A stretch of 16,042 bases of DNA from Nitrospiraceae bacterium (GTDB taxonomy: Bacteria; Nitrospirota; UBA9217). Of the stretch, positions 1 through 5,983 are shown piece after piece. The stretch lies in NCBI GenBank assembly GCA_003454665.1, contig DMKB01000340.1, positions 21,881 to 37,922 of the forward strand, read 5' to 3'. The translations under genes were made by a program, and so were the position numbers. Each line of letters starts with the position of its first letter. Within the stretch, counting starts at the first letter, position 1. The notes under the pieces were generated by a model. It saw only the letters and a list, made by a program, of their open reading frames with translations. It was not told the DNA's origin and ran no database searches.

Positions 1-1
1 T

Positions 2-1297
2 CGTTACAGCAGGCCGGAGATGGCCGGCCTCTGGGAACCTGAACAAAAATACCGCACGTGGCTCGAAGTAGAACTGCTCGCCTGCGAGGCGAATGCAAAG
101 CTGGGCTTGATACCCCGGCAGGCCCTCGCGAATATCAAGAAAAAGGCCGGTTTCAGCGTCACCAGAATCGACGCACTCGAGAAGGTCGTCAAGCACGACG
201 TCATCGCCTTTCTGACAGCTGTTGGCGAAACCGTGGGACCTGATTCCCGTTTTATCCATCTGGGGCTTACTTCTTCCGATGTTCTTGACACCTCCCTCGC
301 CTCCCTCATGCGCCGGGCGGCGGACATCATCATCGACGATCTGAACCTTCTCCTCAAAGCGCTCAAGAAAAAGGCGTACCGCCATAAACAGACGGTCATG
401 ATCGGCCGGTCGCACGGCATTCACGCTGAGCCCGTCACCTTCGGCCTCAAGATGGCGATGTGGCATGAGGAGATGGGCCGCGCCCGCGAGCGCATGCTCC
501 GTGCCCGGGACGTGATCAGCGTGGGGAAGGTCTCAGGCGCGGTAGGGACCTTTGCGAATATTCATCCCTCGGTGGAAACGCATGTTTGCCGGAAACTGAA
601 ACTCCGTCCCGAGGCTGTTGCGACCCAGGTCGTGCAGCGGGACCGGCATGCGGAATTCCTTTCCACCCTGGCCCTCATCGCCTCATCAATCGAAAAATTC
701 TCCGTCGAACTCCGGCATCTGCAGCGCACCGAGGTGCTCGAAGCGGAAGAGTATTTTTCCGAGGGGCAGAAGGGTTCATCGGCGATGCCGCACAAGCGCA
801 ATCCCATCTCGGCGGAGAACCTGACCGGGCTCTCGCGGGTGGTGAGGGCGAACGCCCTTGCTGCCATGGAGAATGTGGCCCTCTGGCATGAGCGGGACAT
901 CAGCCACTCATCGGTGGAGCGCGTTATTATCCCTGACAGCACGATTCTCATCGACTATATGCTCGCCAGGCTGACGGGATTGATCGACAAGCTTATTGTC
1001 TACCCGCAGAACATGAAGCGGAACATGGAGATCTCCCGGGGCCTGTTTCACTCCGAGACGGTGATGCTTGCCCTGGTGGCCAAAGGCCTGCGGCGGGAGA
1101 CGGCCTACCAGTACGTGCAGCGGAACGCTATGCATGTCTGGAAACAGGGCGGAGACTTCCGGCAGCGCCTGAAACAGGACCTGGAGATTATGCATTCCCT
1201 CAGCGAACGTGAGATCGACCGTTGTTTTGACATTTCCCATACGCTGAAGCGCGTTGATTATATATTCAAGCGGGTTTTTGAGAGGAAAAAGGCGTAG
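2..1297 (+). CDS. purB: Adenylosuccinate lyase (5'-truncated by window edge)
   Basis: Cleaves succinylaminoimidazole carboxamide ribotide (SAICAR) and adenylosuccinate, releasing fumarate, in the cytoplasmic purine pathway. The fumarase/aspartase superfamily signature GSSAMPHKRNP is present around nt 772-801. The substrate-binding motif TSSDVLDT lies near nt 272-295, and the catalytic-His region GRSHGIHAEPVTFG near nt 404-445. The frame is open to the left edge: the codons from nt 2 read RYSRPEM, matching the usual family N-terminus (MIERYSRPEM...). The ATG at nt 20 is therefore internal and only about three codons are missing. The remaining 431 residues fit the roughly 430-residue bacterial enzyme. 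The C-terminus looks complete. purF follows 405 nt downstream on the same strand, but the gap is long and repeat-filled, so co-transcription is uncertain. Identification rests on motifs and overall resemblance, and I am confident in it. Confidence 0.97.
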   Translation, partial: RYSRPEMAGLWEPEQKYRTWLEVELLACEANAKLGLIPRQALANIKKKAGFSVTRIDALEKVVKHDVIAFLTAVGETVGPDSRFIHLGLTSSDVLDTSLASLMRRAADIIIDDLNLLLKALKKKAYRHKQTVMIGRSHGIHAEPVTFGLKMAMWHEEMGRARERMLRARDVISVGKVSGAVGTFANIHPSVETHVCRKLKLRPEAVATQVVQRDRHAEFLSTLALIASSIEKFSVELRHLQRTEVLEAEEYFSEGQKGSSAMPHKRNPISAENLTGLSRVVRANALAAMENVALWHERDISHSSVERVIIPDSTILIDYMLARLTGLIDKLIVYPQNMKRNMEISRGLFHSETVMLALVAKGLRRETAYQYVQRNAMHVWKQGGDFRQRLKQDLEIMHSLSEREIDRCFDISHTLKRVDYIFKRVFERKKA

Positions 1298-1702
1298 GTA
1301 GCTGTCAACAGGAATCAGTAGTCAGGAGACAGTAGCCAGGAGTCAGGAAAAAAGAACAGAATACAGACAGTAGACGTGAGACAAAAGACTAGGGACAAAA
1401 GACCACTGAAGACTGTGATCCGGCATCCGGTATCAGGCATCAGAAAAAAAGACTTCATCCTGTCCATCCTGTCAAAAAATATTTGCTTCCGGTCTGCTCC
1501 GACCTTAGCGGGACTTGTCCGGGTCAGTTACTGAAGAATCAAATTCTACCAAAAATGGGTAGAAAGTATTGTCGAAAGTCATAAAAACCTCGCAAATAGA
1601 GGTCGATATATCGATTTTATTAACTGTCTTTTTTTTTAAATTTGTACTTTTCAATTATCAATTTCCAATTTTCAATTCCGCTTTATGCGGGTTAGGTGGA
1701 TC
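1298..1702. repeat. purB-purF intergenic region with decayed word-repeats and palindromes
   Basis: No gene is seen here. Nt 1310-1390 are built from degenerate short words (CAGTAGTCAGGAG, ACAGTAG, AGTCAGG). Nt 1455-1475 contain CATCCTGTCCATCCTGTC, two 9-nt units. Nt 1648-1677 are a run of TCAATT-like words (TCAATTATCAATTTCCAATT). Two symmetric sites stand out. TTCTACC/GGTAGAA is a perfect 7-bp inverted repeat with a 7-nt loop (1544-1564), and TCGATATATCGA is a perfect 12-bp palindrome (1603-1614). A T9 run follows at 1629-1637. A weak promoter candidate, TTAACT-17-TGTACT (1620-1648), could serve purF. A small CCGC/GCGG hairpin (1678-1690) sits just before the purF ribosome binding site. No convincing terminator for purB was found. 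Confidence 0.6.
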
Positions 1703-3100
1703 ATGTTTGACAAGTTTCAAGAAGAATGCGGTGTCTTCGGCATCTACGGTCATCCCGACGCCGCTAATCTGACGTATCTGGGGCTGTACGCCCTCCAGCA
1801 CCGTGGCCAGGAAGCCGCCGGGATCGTCTCTTCCGATGGCAAAGAGCTGTTCAGCGTGAAGGGGCGGGGTCTGGTTGCGGACATCTTCACCGAAGATCGC
1901 ATCAAAAAGCTCCACGGCCACTCGGCCATCGGGCATAACCGGTATTCAACGACAGGCGAAAGCTCACTGATAAACGTCCAGCCCATCCAGGTGAACTTTG
2001 CCCTGGGATCGCTGGCGATCGCCCACAACGGGAACCTGGTGAACGCCGGCATCCTGAAGGACGAGCTCGAGGCATACGGTTCCATCTTCCAGTCGACGAT
2101 GGACAGCGAGGTGATCATTCATTTGATCGCGCAATCGCGCATGGCCACGCTGCACGACAGGATCGTTGAAGCCCTCGGCCACGTTCAGGGGTCCTACAGC
2201 CTCCTCGTTATCACGGAGAACGAGCTTATTGCCGTCAGGGACCCGCGCGGTTTCAGGCCCTTTTCCCTTGGTGAGCTGGACGGCTCCTATGTCGTCTCGT
2301 CGGAAACGTGCGCATTCGATCTGATCGAGGCCAGGTATATACGGGACATCGAGCCTGGCGAGATGCTCGTGATCAATAAAGACGGCGTCCACTCTTCCTT
2401 CCCCTTTGTGCAGGCCGAGCCCTCGCACTGTATCTTTGAGTTCATCTATTTCGCCCGCCCCGACAGCCTGGTATACGGCCAGAACGTGTACGCAATCCGG
2501 AAGGCCTTCGGCATGCAACTCGCGAAGGAGTCGTCTGTTTCCGCCGATGTTGTGATTCCCGTGCCGGATTCAGGCGTGCCCGCGGCCCTGGGCTATGCCG
2601 AGGAAGCGGGCATCCCCTTTGATTTCGGCATGATCAGAAACCATTACGTCGGCCGCACCTTTATCGAGCCGCGCCAGACGATCAGGCACTTCGGCGTCAA
2701 GATCAAGCTCAATCCCGTCAGGGACGTGATCAAGGGAAAGCGTGTCGTCGTGGTCGACGATTCCATCGTCCGCGGTACGACGAGCAAGAAAATCATCAAA
2801 ATGATCAGGAACGCCGGTGCGGCGGAAGTGCATATGCGGGTCAGCTCGCCGCCGACCATGTCTCCCTGCTACTACGGCATCGACACCCCGACGCGGCATG
2901 AGCTGATCGCCTCGTCACACAGCATCGAGGAAATCAAGAAGTACATCACTGCCGACTCGCTCAACTACATCAGCCTCGAGGGGATCCAGAAGGTTGTGCC
3001 CTATCCCGTGAACTACTGCGCGGCCTGTTTCGACGGTGAGTATCCGGTGCCCTTCCCGGGCGAGATGCTGGCTCAATTGGGGCTCTTTGACGGGAAGTGA
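1703..3100 (+). CDS. purF: Amidophosphoribosyltransferase, [4Fe-4S] type
   Basis: Catalyses the first committed step of purine synthesis: PRPP + glutamine to 5-phosphoribosylamine + glutamate + pyrophosphate. I start it at the ATG at 1703, not the in-frame ATG at 1685, because AGGTGGA (1694-1700) is a ribosome binding site for 1703. That start also gives the expected short propeptide (MFDKFQEE) before the nucleophile Cys9 of the class-II glutaminase domain (CGVFGI). The product is 465 aa, normal for the family. The glutaminase domain spans about residues 9-230 and the phosphoribosyltransferase domain about 260-400. The latter carries the PRPP loop [13 protein letters not shown] (348-360). Cys243, Cys389, Cys439 and Cys442 match the four ligands of the Bacillus-type Fe-S cluster, so this is the oxygen-sensitive form whose propeptide is processed. 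No purine regulatory box was recognised upstream. Confidence 0.97.
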   Translation: MFDKFQEECGVFGIYGHPDAANLTYLGLYALQHRGQEAAGIVSSDGKELFSVKGRGLVADIFTEDRIKKLHGHSAIGHNRYSTTGESSLINVQPIQVNFALGSLAIAHNGNLVNAGILKDELEAYGSIFQSTMDSEVIIHLIAQSRMATLHDRIVEALGHVQGSYSLLVITENELIAVRDPRGFRPFSLGELDGSYVVSSETCAFDLIEARYIRDIEPGEMLVINKDGVHSSFPFVQAEPSHCIFEFIYFARPDSLVYGQNVYAIRKAFGMQLAKESSVSADVVIPVPDSGVPAALGYAEEAGIPFDFGMIRNHYVGRTFIEPRQTIRHFGVKIKLNPVRDVIKGKRVVVVDDSIVRGTTSKKIIKMIRNAGAAEVHMRVSSPPTMSPCYYGIDTPTRHELIASSHSIEEIKKYITADSLNYISLEGIQKVVPYPVNYCAACFDGEYPVPFPGEMLAQLGLFDGK

Positions 3101-3657
3101 ACTGTAGCCGCGAAAGCAAGAGACTTGGCACGAAGGAAAGCGGCAAAAGATAAAAAAGGGTCTAAGCCGCGAATGGACGCGAATTAGCGCGAATTAAAAG
3201 AAGGGCTGGAATTTTTGCGAATATAAGCAAAGATTAGCGGCAAAAGACAAAAAGAGTTTTGGCCACGGATGTTCACGGATGAAAGAAAGAGGTTGAGTTT
3301 TTATTTGTGAACATTAGCGAAAATTCGCGGCAAAAAACAAAAAGACTTAATGGGGCGCGGATTGCATTCAGTAGGCAGTATACTGTAGACAGCATTCAGG
3401 GCTAGGACATCAGGGAAAATGAAAGAAATAGTTGGCCGCAGATAAGGGTGGAAAAAGCGGATTAAAGAAGTAAAGAAAAGAATAAGAAATTAGATCTGCC
3501 TGTATCTGCGTAAATCTGCGGCAAAAGAGAATAAAGAGTTTTGGCTACTGGATTTTTTTATTAGCGACCATTAGCGAAAATTCGCGGCAAAAGACAAAAA
3601 AGTATGTCGTTTATGTTCTGGAAATTCGTGGCTACAGGGAGCGAGAGAAGGAAGAAA
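3101..3657. repeat. Cluster of 10-bp-phased degenerate repeats between purF and tRNA-Phe
   Basis: This gene-free stretch is made of related modules. The word GCGGCAAAAGAnAAAAA occurs in exact or near-exact form at 3140, 3237, 3327, 3518 and 3584, mostly 90-97 nt apart. Around it are short words repeated every 10 nt: GCGAAT (from 3169), ACGGAT (from 3265), ATCTGC (from 3494) and ATTAGCG (from 3560). Inverted copies pair up: GCCGCGAAT (3166-3174) with ATTCGCGGC (3323-3331 and 3580-3588), and GCCGCAGAT (3435-3443) with ATCTGCGGC (3514-3522). Nt 3368-3410 hold CAGTAGGCAGTA-type words like those after purB. There is no ORF, no transposase and no regular spacer pattern. The family is not named here. 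It resembles short intergenic repeats common in Nitrospirota and Desulfobacterota, which is inference. Confidence 0.75.
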
Positions 3658-3733
3658 TGGTGCCGAGGCGCAGAATCGAACTGCGGACACGAGGCTTTTC
3701 AGGCCTCTGCTCTACCAACTGAGCTACCTCGGC
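3658..3733 (-). tRNA. tRNA-Phe (anticodon GAA)
   Basis: Read on the minus strand, the sequence folds into a full 76-nt cloverleaf. The acceptor stem is GCCGAGG/CCTCGGC with discriminator A and an encoded CCA (plus-strand 3658-3660). The D-arm is GCTCAGTTGGTAGAGC. The anticodon stem GAGGC/GCCTC encloses the loop CTGAAAA, giving anticodon GAA (plus-strand 3698-3700). The T-arm is CGCAG/CTGCG around TTCGATT. All stems are fully paired. The gene stands alone, pointing toward purF, with the repeat cluster at its 3' side. Confidence 0.98.
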
Positions 3734-3763
3734 ACTGCTGGTGACTAGCAAGAACAGAGCGAT

Positions 3764-3793
3764 ACCATAGCAGAGTAAGGGGCTGATTGTCAA
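3764..3793 (-). promoter_or_regulatory. Sigma-70 promoter of tRNA-Phe
   Basis: On the minus strand TTGACA (plus 3788-3793) is followed after 18 nt by TATGGT (plus 3764-3769). The -10 is preceded by TGC, an extended -10. Transcription would start near 3757, leaving a leader of about 24 nt before the mature tRNA 5' end. A perfect -35 and this spacing are typical of stable-RNA promoters. Confidence 0.75.
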
Positions 3794-3840
3794 GAGTTTT
3801 TTGATTTTTTGCGCTCAGGAACATTTCATTCACGACGGTG

Positions 3841-3869
3841 TTGACCTGTGCCTCGCCGTGGGTTATTAT
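3841..3869 (+). promoter_or_regulatory. Sigma-70 promoter of the oxidoreductase beta-gamma genes
   Basis: TTGACC (3841-3846), a 17-nt spacer and TATTAT (3864-3869) match consensus at five of six bases in each hexamer. The predicted start, about 3876, lies only some nine nt before the ATG at 3885. It falls inside the ribosome binding site GAGGTGA (3874-3880), so the transcript would have a very short leader. If real, it means the beta gene is the first gene of its transcript and excludes the longer in-frame start at 3801. Confidence 0.6.
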
Positions 3870-3884
3870 TATCGAGGTGAACTC

Positions 3885-4685
3885 ATGAAAAAAGTTTTTG
3901 GAAGACCGGTGAGTCTGAAAGACAAGCCCTTTCGTTATTGTCCGGGATGCACCCACGGCGTATTGCACCGTATTATCGCCGAGACGATCGAACACTTCGA
4001 CATCCATGGACGGACGATCGGCATCGCACCCGTGGGATGCGCGGTCTTCGCCTACGACTATCTTGACGTGGACATGATCGAGGTGCCTCACGGACGTCCG
4101 CCTGCCGTGGCAACGGGCATGAAGCGGTCACGACCGGAGGCCATTGTCTTCAGCTACCAGGGCGACGGTGACCTTGCAGCCATCGGGACCTCGGAGATCA
4201 TTCATGCCGCGTCCCGGGGCGAGAACATTACTGTTATTTTCGTGAACAACGGCAACTACGGCATGACGGGCGGCCAGATGGCGCCGACGACGCTGCCGGG
4301 GCAAAAGACGACGACGACGACGCAGGGGAGGGACGCAAAACGAGAAGGCAATCCCCTTCGCGTAGCGGAAATGCTGGCGGCCCTCGAAGGGCCGGTGTAT
4401 ATCGAGCGCGTCTCCGTGGACAGTCCGAAAAACGTAATCACCGCCAAGAAGGCCATTCAGCGGGCCTTCAAAAACCAGATCGATGGCACGGGATTTTCTC
4501 TCGTGGAAGTGCTTTCCATGTGCCCCACGGACTGGGGCATGACGCCCATCCAGGCCGTGGACTGGGTCCGTAACCATATGATGAAGTATTATCCCCTCGG
4601 TGTATACAAGGATAACGGCGCAGGGGTGCGGCACGAGGAGCACGGGTCAAGGGGCACGGGTCAAGGGGCACGGGTCAAGGATTAG
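3885..4685 (+). CDS. 2-oxoacid:ferredoxin oxidoreductase, beta (TPP-binding) subunit, VOR-like
   Basis: TPP-binding beta subunit of a ferredoxin-dependent 2-oxoacid oxidoreductase (oxidative decarboxylation of a 2-oxoacid to acyl-CoA, CO2 and reduced ferredoxin). The start at 3885 has the ribosome binding site GAGGTGA; the upstream in-frame ATG at 3801 lacks one and overlaps a promoter. The product is 266 aa. The TPP motif begins with GDGD at 93-96 and continues to NNGN at 121-124. Cys19, Cys22 (YCPGC), Cys52 (PVGC) and Cys213 (MCPTDWG) fit the four ligands of the proximal [4Fe-4S] cluster. The wording VPHGRPPAVATGMK and MTGGQMAPTT resembles 2-oxoisovalerate oxidoreductase (VorA) more than pyruvate or 2-oxoglutarate enzymes, but substrate cannot be fixed from sequence alone. 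The last ~15 residues are encoded by a 14-bp tandem repeat and look like an abnormal tail. No alpha subunit gene is adjacent. Confidence 0.9.
   Translation: MKKVFGRPVSLKDKPFRYCPGCTHGVLHRIIAETIEHFDIHGRTIGIAPVGCAVFAYDYLDVDMIEVPHGRPPAVATGMKRSRPEAIVFSYQGDGDLAAIGTSEIIHAASRGENITVIFVNNGNYGMTGGQMAPTTLPGQKTTTTTQGRDAKREGNPLRVAEMLAALEGPVYIERVSVDSPKNVITAKKAIQRAFKNQIDGTGFSLVEVLSMCPTDWGMTPIQAVDWVRNHMMKYYPLGVYKDNGAGVRHEEHGSRGTGQGARVKD
4641..4682 (+). repeat. Three-copy 14-bp tandem repeat at the 3' end of the beta-subunit gene
   Basis: The unit CACGGGTCAAGGGG occurs at 4641-4654 and 4655-4668. A third copy at 4669-4682 differs only in its last two bases. Since 14 is not a multiple of three, each copy is read in a different frame. 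Together they encode the end of the beta subunit (HGSRGTGQGARVKD) and supply its stop codon. Confidence 0.9.
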
Positions 4686-4706
4686 TCGGAAATACTGGAG
4701 GATTAC

Positions 4707-5249
4707 GTGTATCAGGACGTGATGATCGCTGGTTTCGGAGGGCAGGGAGTACTGCTTGTGGGAAAACTTCTCGCCCATGCAGGCATGCTCGAGGGTAAGC
4801 ACGTGACGTGGTTCCCCTCTTACGGAGCGGAGATCAGGGGCGGCACCGCAAACTGTACGGTCATTATCTCGAGTGATGAGATCGGCTCTCCCGTCGTGCA
4901 GAACCCGTCGGCCATGATGATCCTGAACGAGGCGTCGTACAAAAAGTTTGAACCACGGATGAAACCGGAGGGCAGCCTCTTTCTCAACACCTCCCTTATC
5001 CATGAACCGCCGGCGCGCTCTGATCTCGCGAGAATTGAAGTCAAGGCAAACGACATTGCCGAGAGCCTCGGCGATATCCGTGTCGCGAACATGGTGATGC
5101 TCGGCGCGTTTCTCAAAAAAACTGCCGTGGTAAGCATCAACTCGGTGCTGCGGGCCCTCAAGCAAGTCCTCCCACCGAGGAGGCATGCCCTTATCCCCCT
5201 GAACGAGAAGGCCCTCAAGCACGGCGCCGACGAGTGTGGGGCACCGTAA
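4707..5249 (+). CDS. 2-oxoacid:ferredoxin oxidoreductase, gamma subunit, VOR-like
   Basis: Gamma subunit of the same enzyme class. It starts at GTG 4707, five nt after the ribosome binding site GGAGG (4697-4701), and yields 180 aa, the usual size. The N-terminal GFGGQGVLLVGKLLA (about residues 9-23) is the hallmark of the catalytic gamma domain. WFPSYGAEIRGGTANCTV (about 35-52) is also strongly conserved in the family. It lies 21 nt after the beta stop, so the two genes form one transcription unit and presumably one complex. A typical four-subunit set would add a ferredoxin-like delta and a large alpha subunit. Neither is upstream (tRNA and purF) nor downstream (non-coding) here. Confidence 0.9.
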   Translation: MYQDVMIAGFGGQGVLLVGKLLAHAGMLEGKHVTWFPSYGAEIRGGTANCTVIISSDEIGSPVVQNPSAMMILNEASYKKFEPRMKPEGSLFLNTSLIHEPPARSDLARIEVKANDIAESLGDIRVANMVMLGAFLKKTAVVSINSVLRALKQVLPPRRHALIPLNEKALKHGADECGAP

Positions 5250-5607
5250 TTGCTGATCGTTCTCTGCACCAATCCTGCGTGTTCTTATCAATAACGGCGT
5301 AAGTCGTTTCCTGTCCTTTCAAGCCACATCGTTAAATCATTCACCTCTCGCTAATAAACTACCTGATAAAGTCCATGCTCTTCTGCAAGCTGCACAGAGG
5401 CATACGATTTATTTTAATATGACTTATTGAACAGAGAGCAAAATATCCATAAGAATACGCATACTATTACACGACTTTAAAAGTTGGATACAACTTTATT
5501 ATGCTGCATCTTGACATGATAATGACATGGGTCTTTGGTATACTTAATCCGATTTGTGCTCGAAATGCATTTTTCTTTGGCATCAGGCTGTATGGAGAAG
5601 ACAATCT
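5250..5607. other. A+T-rich intergenic region without a recognisable gene
   Basis: No conserved reading frame is seen on either strand. The overlapping frames at 5467-5757 (minus) and 5501-5686 (plus) give unremarkable proteins without a ribosome binding site and are rejected. A perfect hairpin AAAGTTG-GATA-CAACTTT lies at 5480-5497. A consensus TTGACA is at 5511-5516, but the nearest good -10 (TATACT, 5539-5544) is 22 nt away, too far for a standard promoter. Confidence 0.5.
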
Positions 5608-5712
5608 ATGGGCAGGAAAGATCGTATTCCATCTGATGACCGGAACTTCATTATATTTCTTATCTGCGTCATCCTGCTCTTCTTGAGCGTAATACTTTAC
5701 GTTCGTGTATGA
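5608..5712 (+). CDS. Putative 34-residue single-helix membrane protein
   Basis: A short open frame starts at ATG 5608, with GGAGAAG (5594-5600) seven nt upstream, a near-ideal ribosome binding site. The product begins with a charged segment (MGRKDRIPSDDRN). From about residue 13 it continues as one uninterrupted hydrophobic stretch (FIIFLICVILLFLSVILYV) and ends RV-stop. That is one transmembrane helix of about 20 residues, likely N-terminus inside because of the basic residues. It overlaps only frames that look spurious. I do not recognise a family. It could act as a small regulator of a membrane complex, or the helix may be chance in an A+T-rich region. The combination of ribosome binding site and clean helix makes it more likely real than not. 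Confidence 0.5.
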   Translation: MGRKDRIPSDDRNFIIFLICVILLFLSVILYVRV

Positions 5713-5792
5713 GGGGTAGCAACTCCTGCGCACGGGTGTAGCAGCATTTTGTTGCACTCACTACAACCTTCTGTTTTTCTTGATTATTTTGC

Positions 5793-5821
5793 TTGCAGTC
5801 CGAAGGCTGTCATGCTATAAG
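5793..5821 (+). promoter_or_regulatory. Sigma-70 promoter of the NHL-repeat exoprotein gene
   Basis: TTGCAG (5793-5798), a 17-nt spacer and TATAAG (5816-5821), with the extended -10 TGC before it. Transcription would begin near 5828, giving a leader of about 155 nt before the ATG at 5984. Confidence 0.6.
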
Positions 5822-5903
5822 ATTACTACAAAAGTTGTATAAACCATAGAGAAGTCCGTTGCGTTGATAGTATTGAACGCCAGACGCCACAGGAACAACA
5901 ACA

Positions 5904-5944
5904 AGCCCATTTCCAACGACGAGATCGAAGGCAGGAGATGGGCT
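5904..5944 (+). promoter_or_regulatory. Stem-loop in the leader of the NHL-repeat exoprotein gene
   Basis: AGCCCATTTCC (5904-5914) pairs with GGAGATGGGCT (5934-5944), an 11-bp stem with one G-U pair. It encloses a 19-nt loop that can form a small CGA/TCG hairpin. A T5 run (5946-5950) and GGC follow. It lies between the predicted promoter and the ribosome binding site AGGAGG (5971-5976). It could be an attenuator or a regulatory RNA element. I compared it by eye with the cyclic-di-GMP-I riboswitch consensus and do not see that class. Confidence 0.5.
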
Positions 5945-5983
5945 ATTTTTGGCTTTAAATTACGATATTTAGGAGGAAATACG

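Noticed and set aside
3101..3657. Possible CRISPR array in the purF-tRNA gap
   Set aside because: Repeated words are short and degenerate, spacing is uneven (66 to 191 nt), the intervening sequences are themselves related, and no cas gene is near.
3640..3740. tRNA-Phe as an integration site for a mobile element
   Set aside because: No integrase gene and no direct repeat of the tRNA 3' end were found in the window.
5741..5755. Terminator hairpin GCAGC-ATTTT-GTTGC after the short membrane ORF
   Set aside because: The stem is only five pairs with a G-U and no T run follows.
5467..5757. 96-residue open frame on the minus strand
   Set aside because: No ribosome binding site, no recognisable domain, odd composition, and it overlaps the better-supported short frame on the plus strand.
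5860..5950. Cyclic-di-GMP-I riboswitch
   Set aside because: The conserved core sequence and the two-helix layout of that class are not visible; only a single long stem is supported.
5864..5983. N-terminal extension of the NHL-repeat protein
   Set aside because: The frame is open, but a strong AGGAGG and a proper signal peptide point to the ATG at 5984; the extension would bury the signal peptide and covers the leader hairpin.
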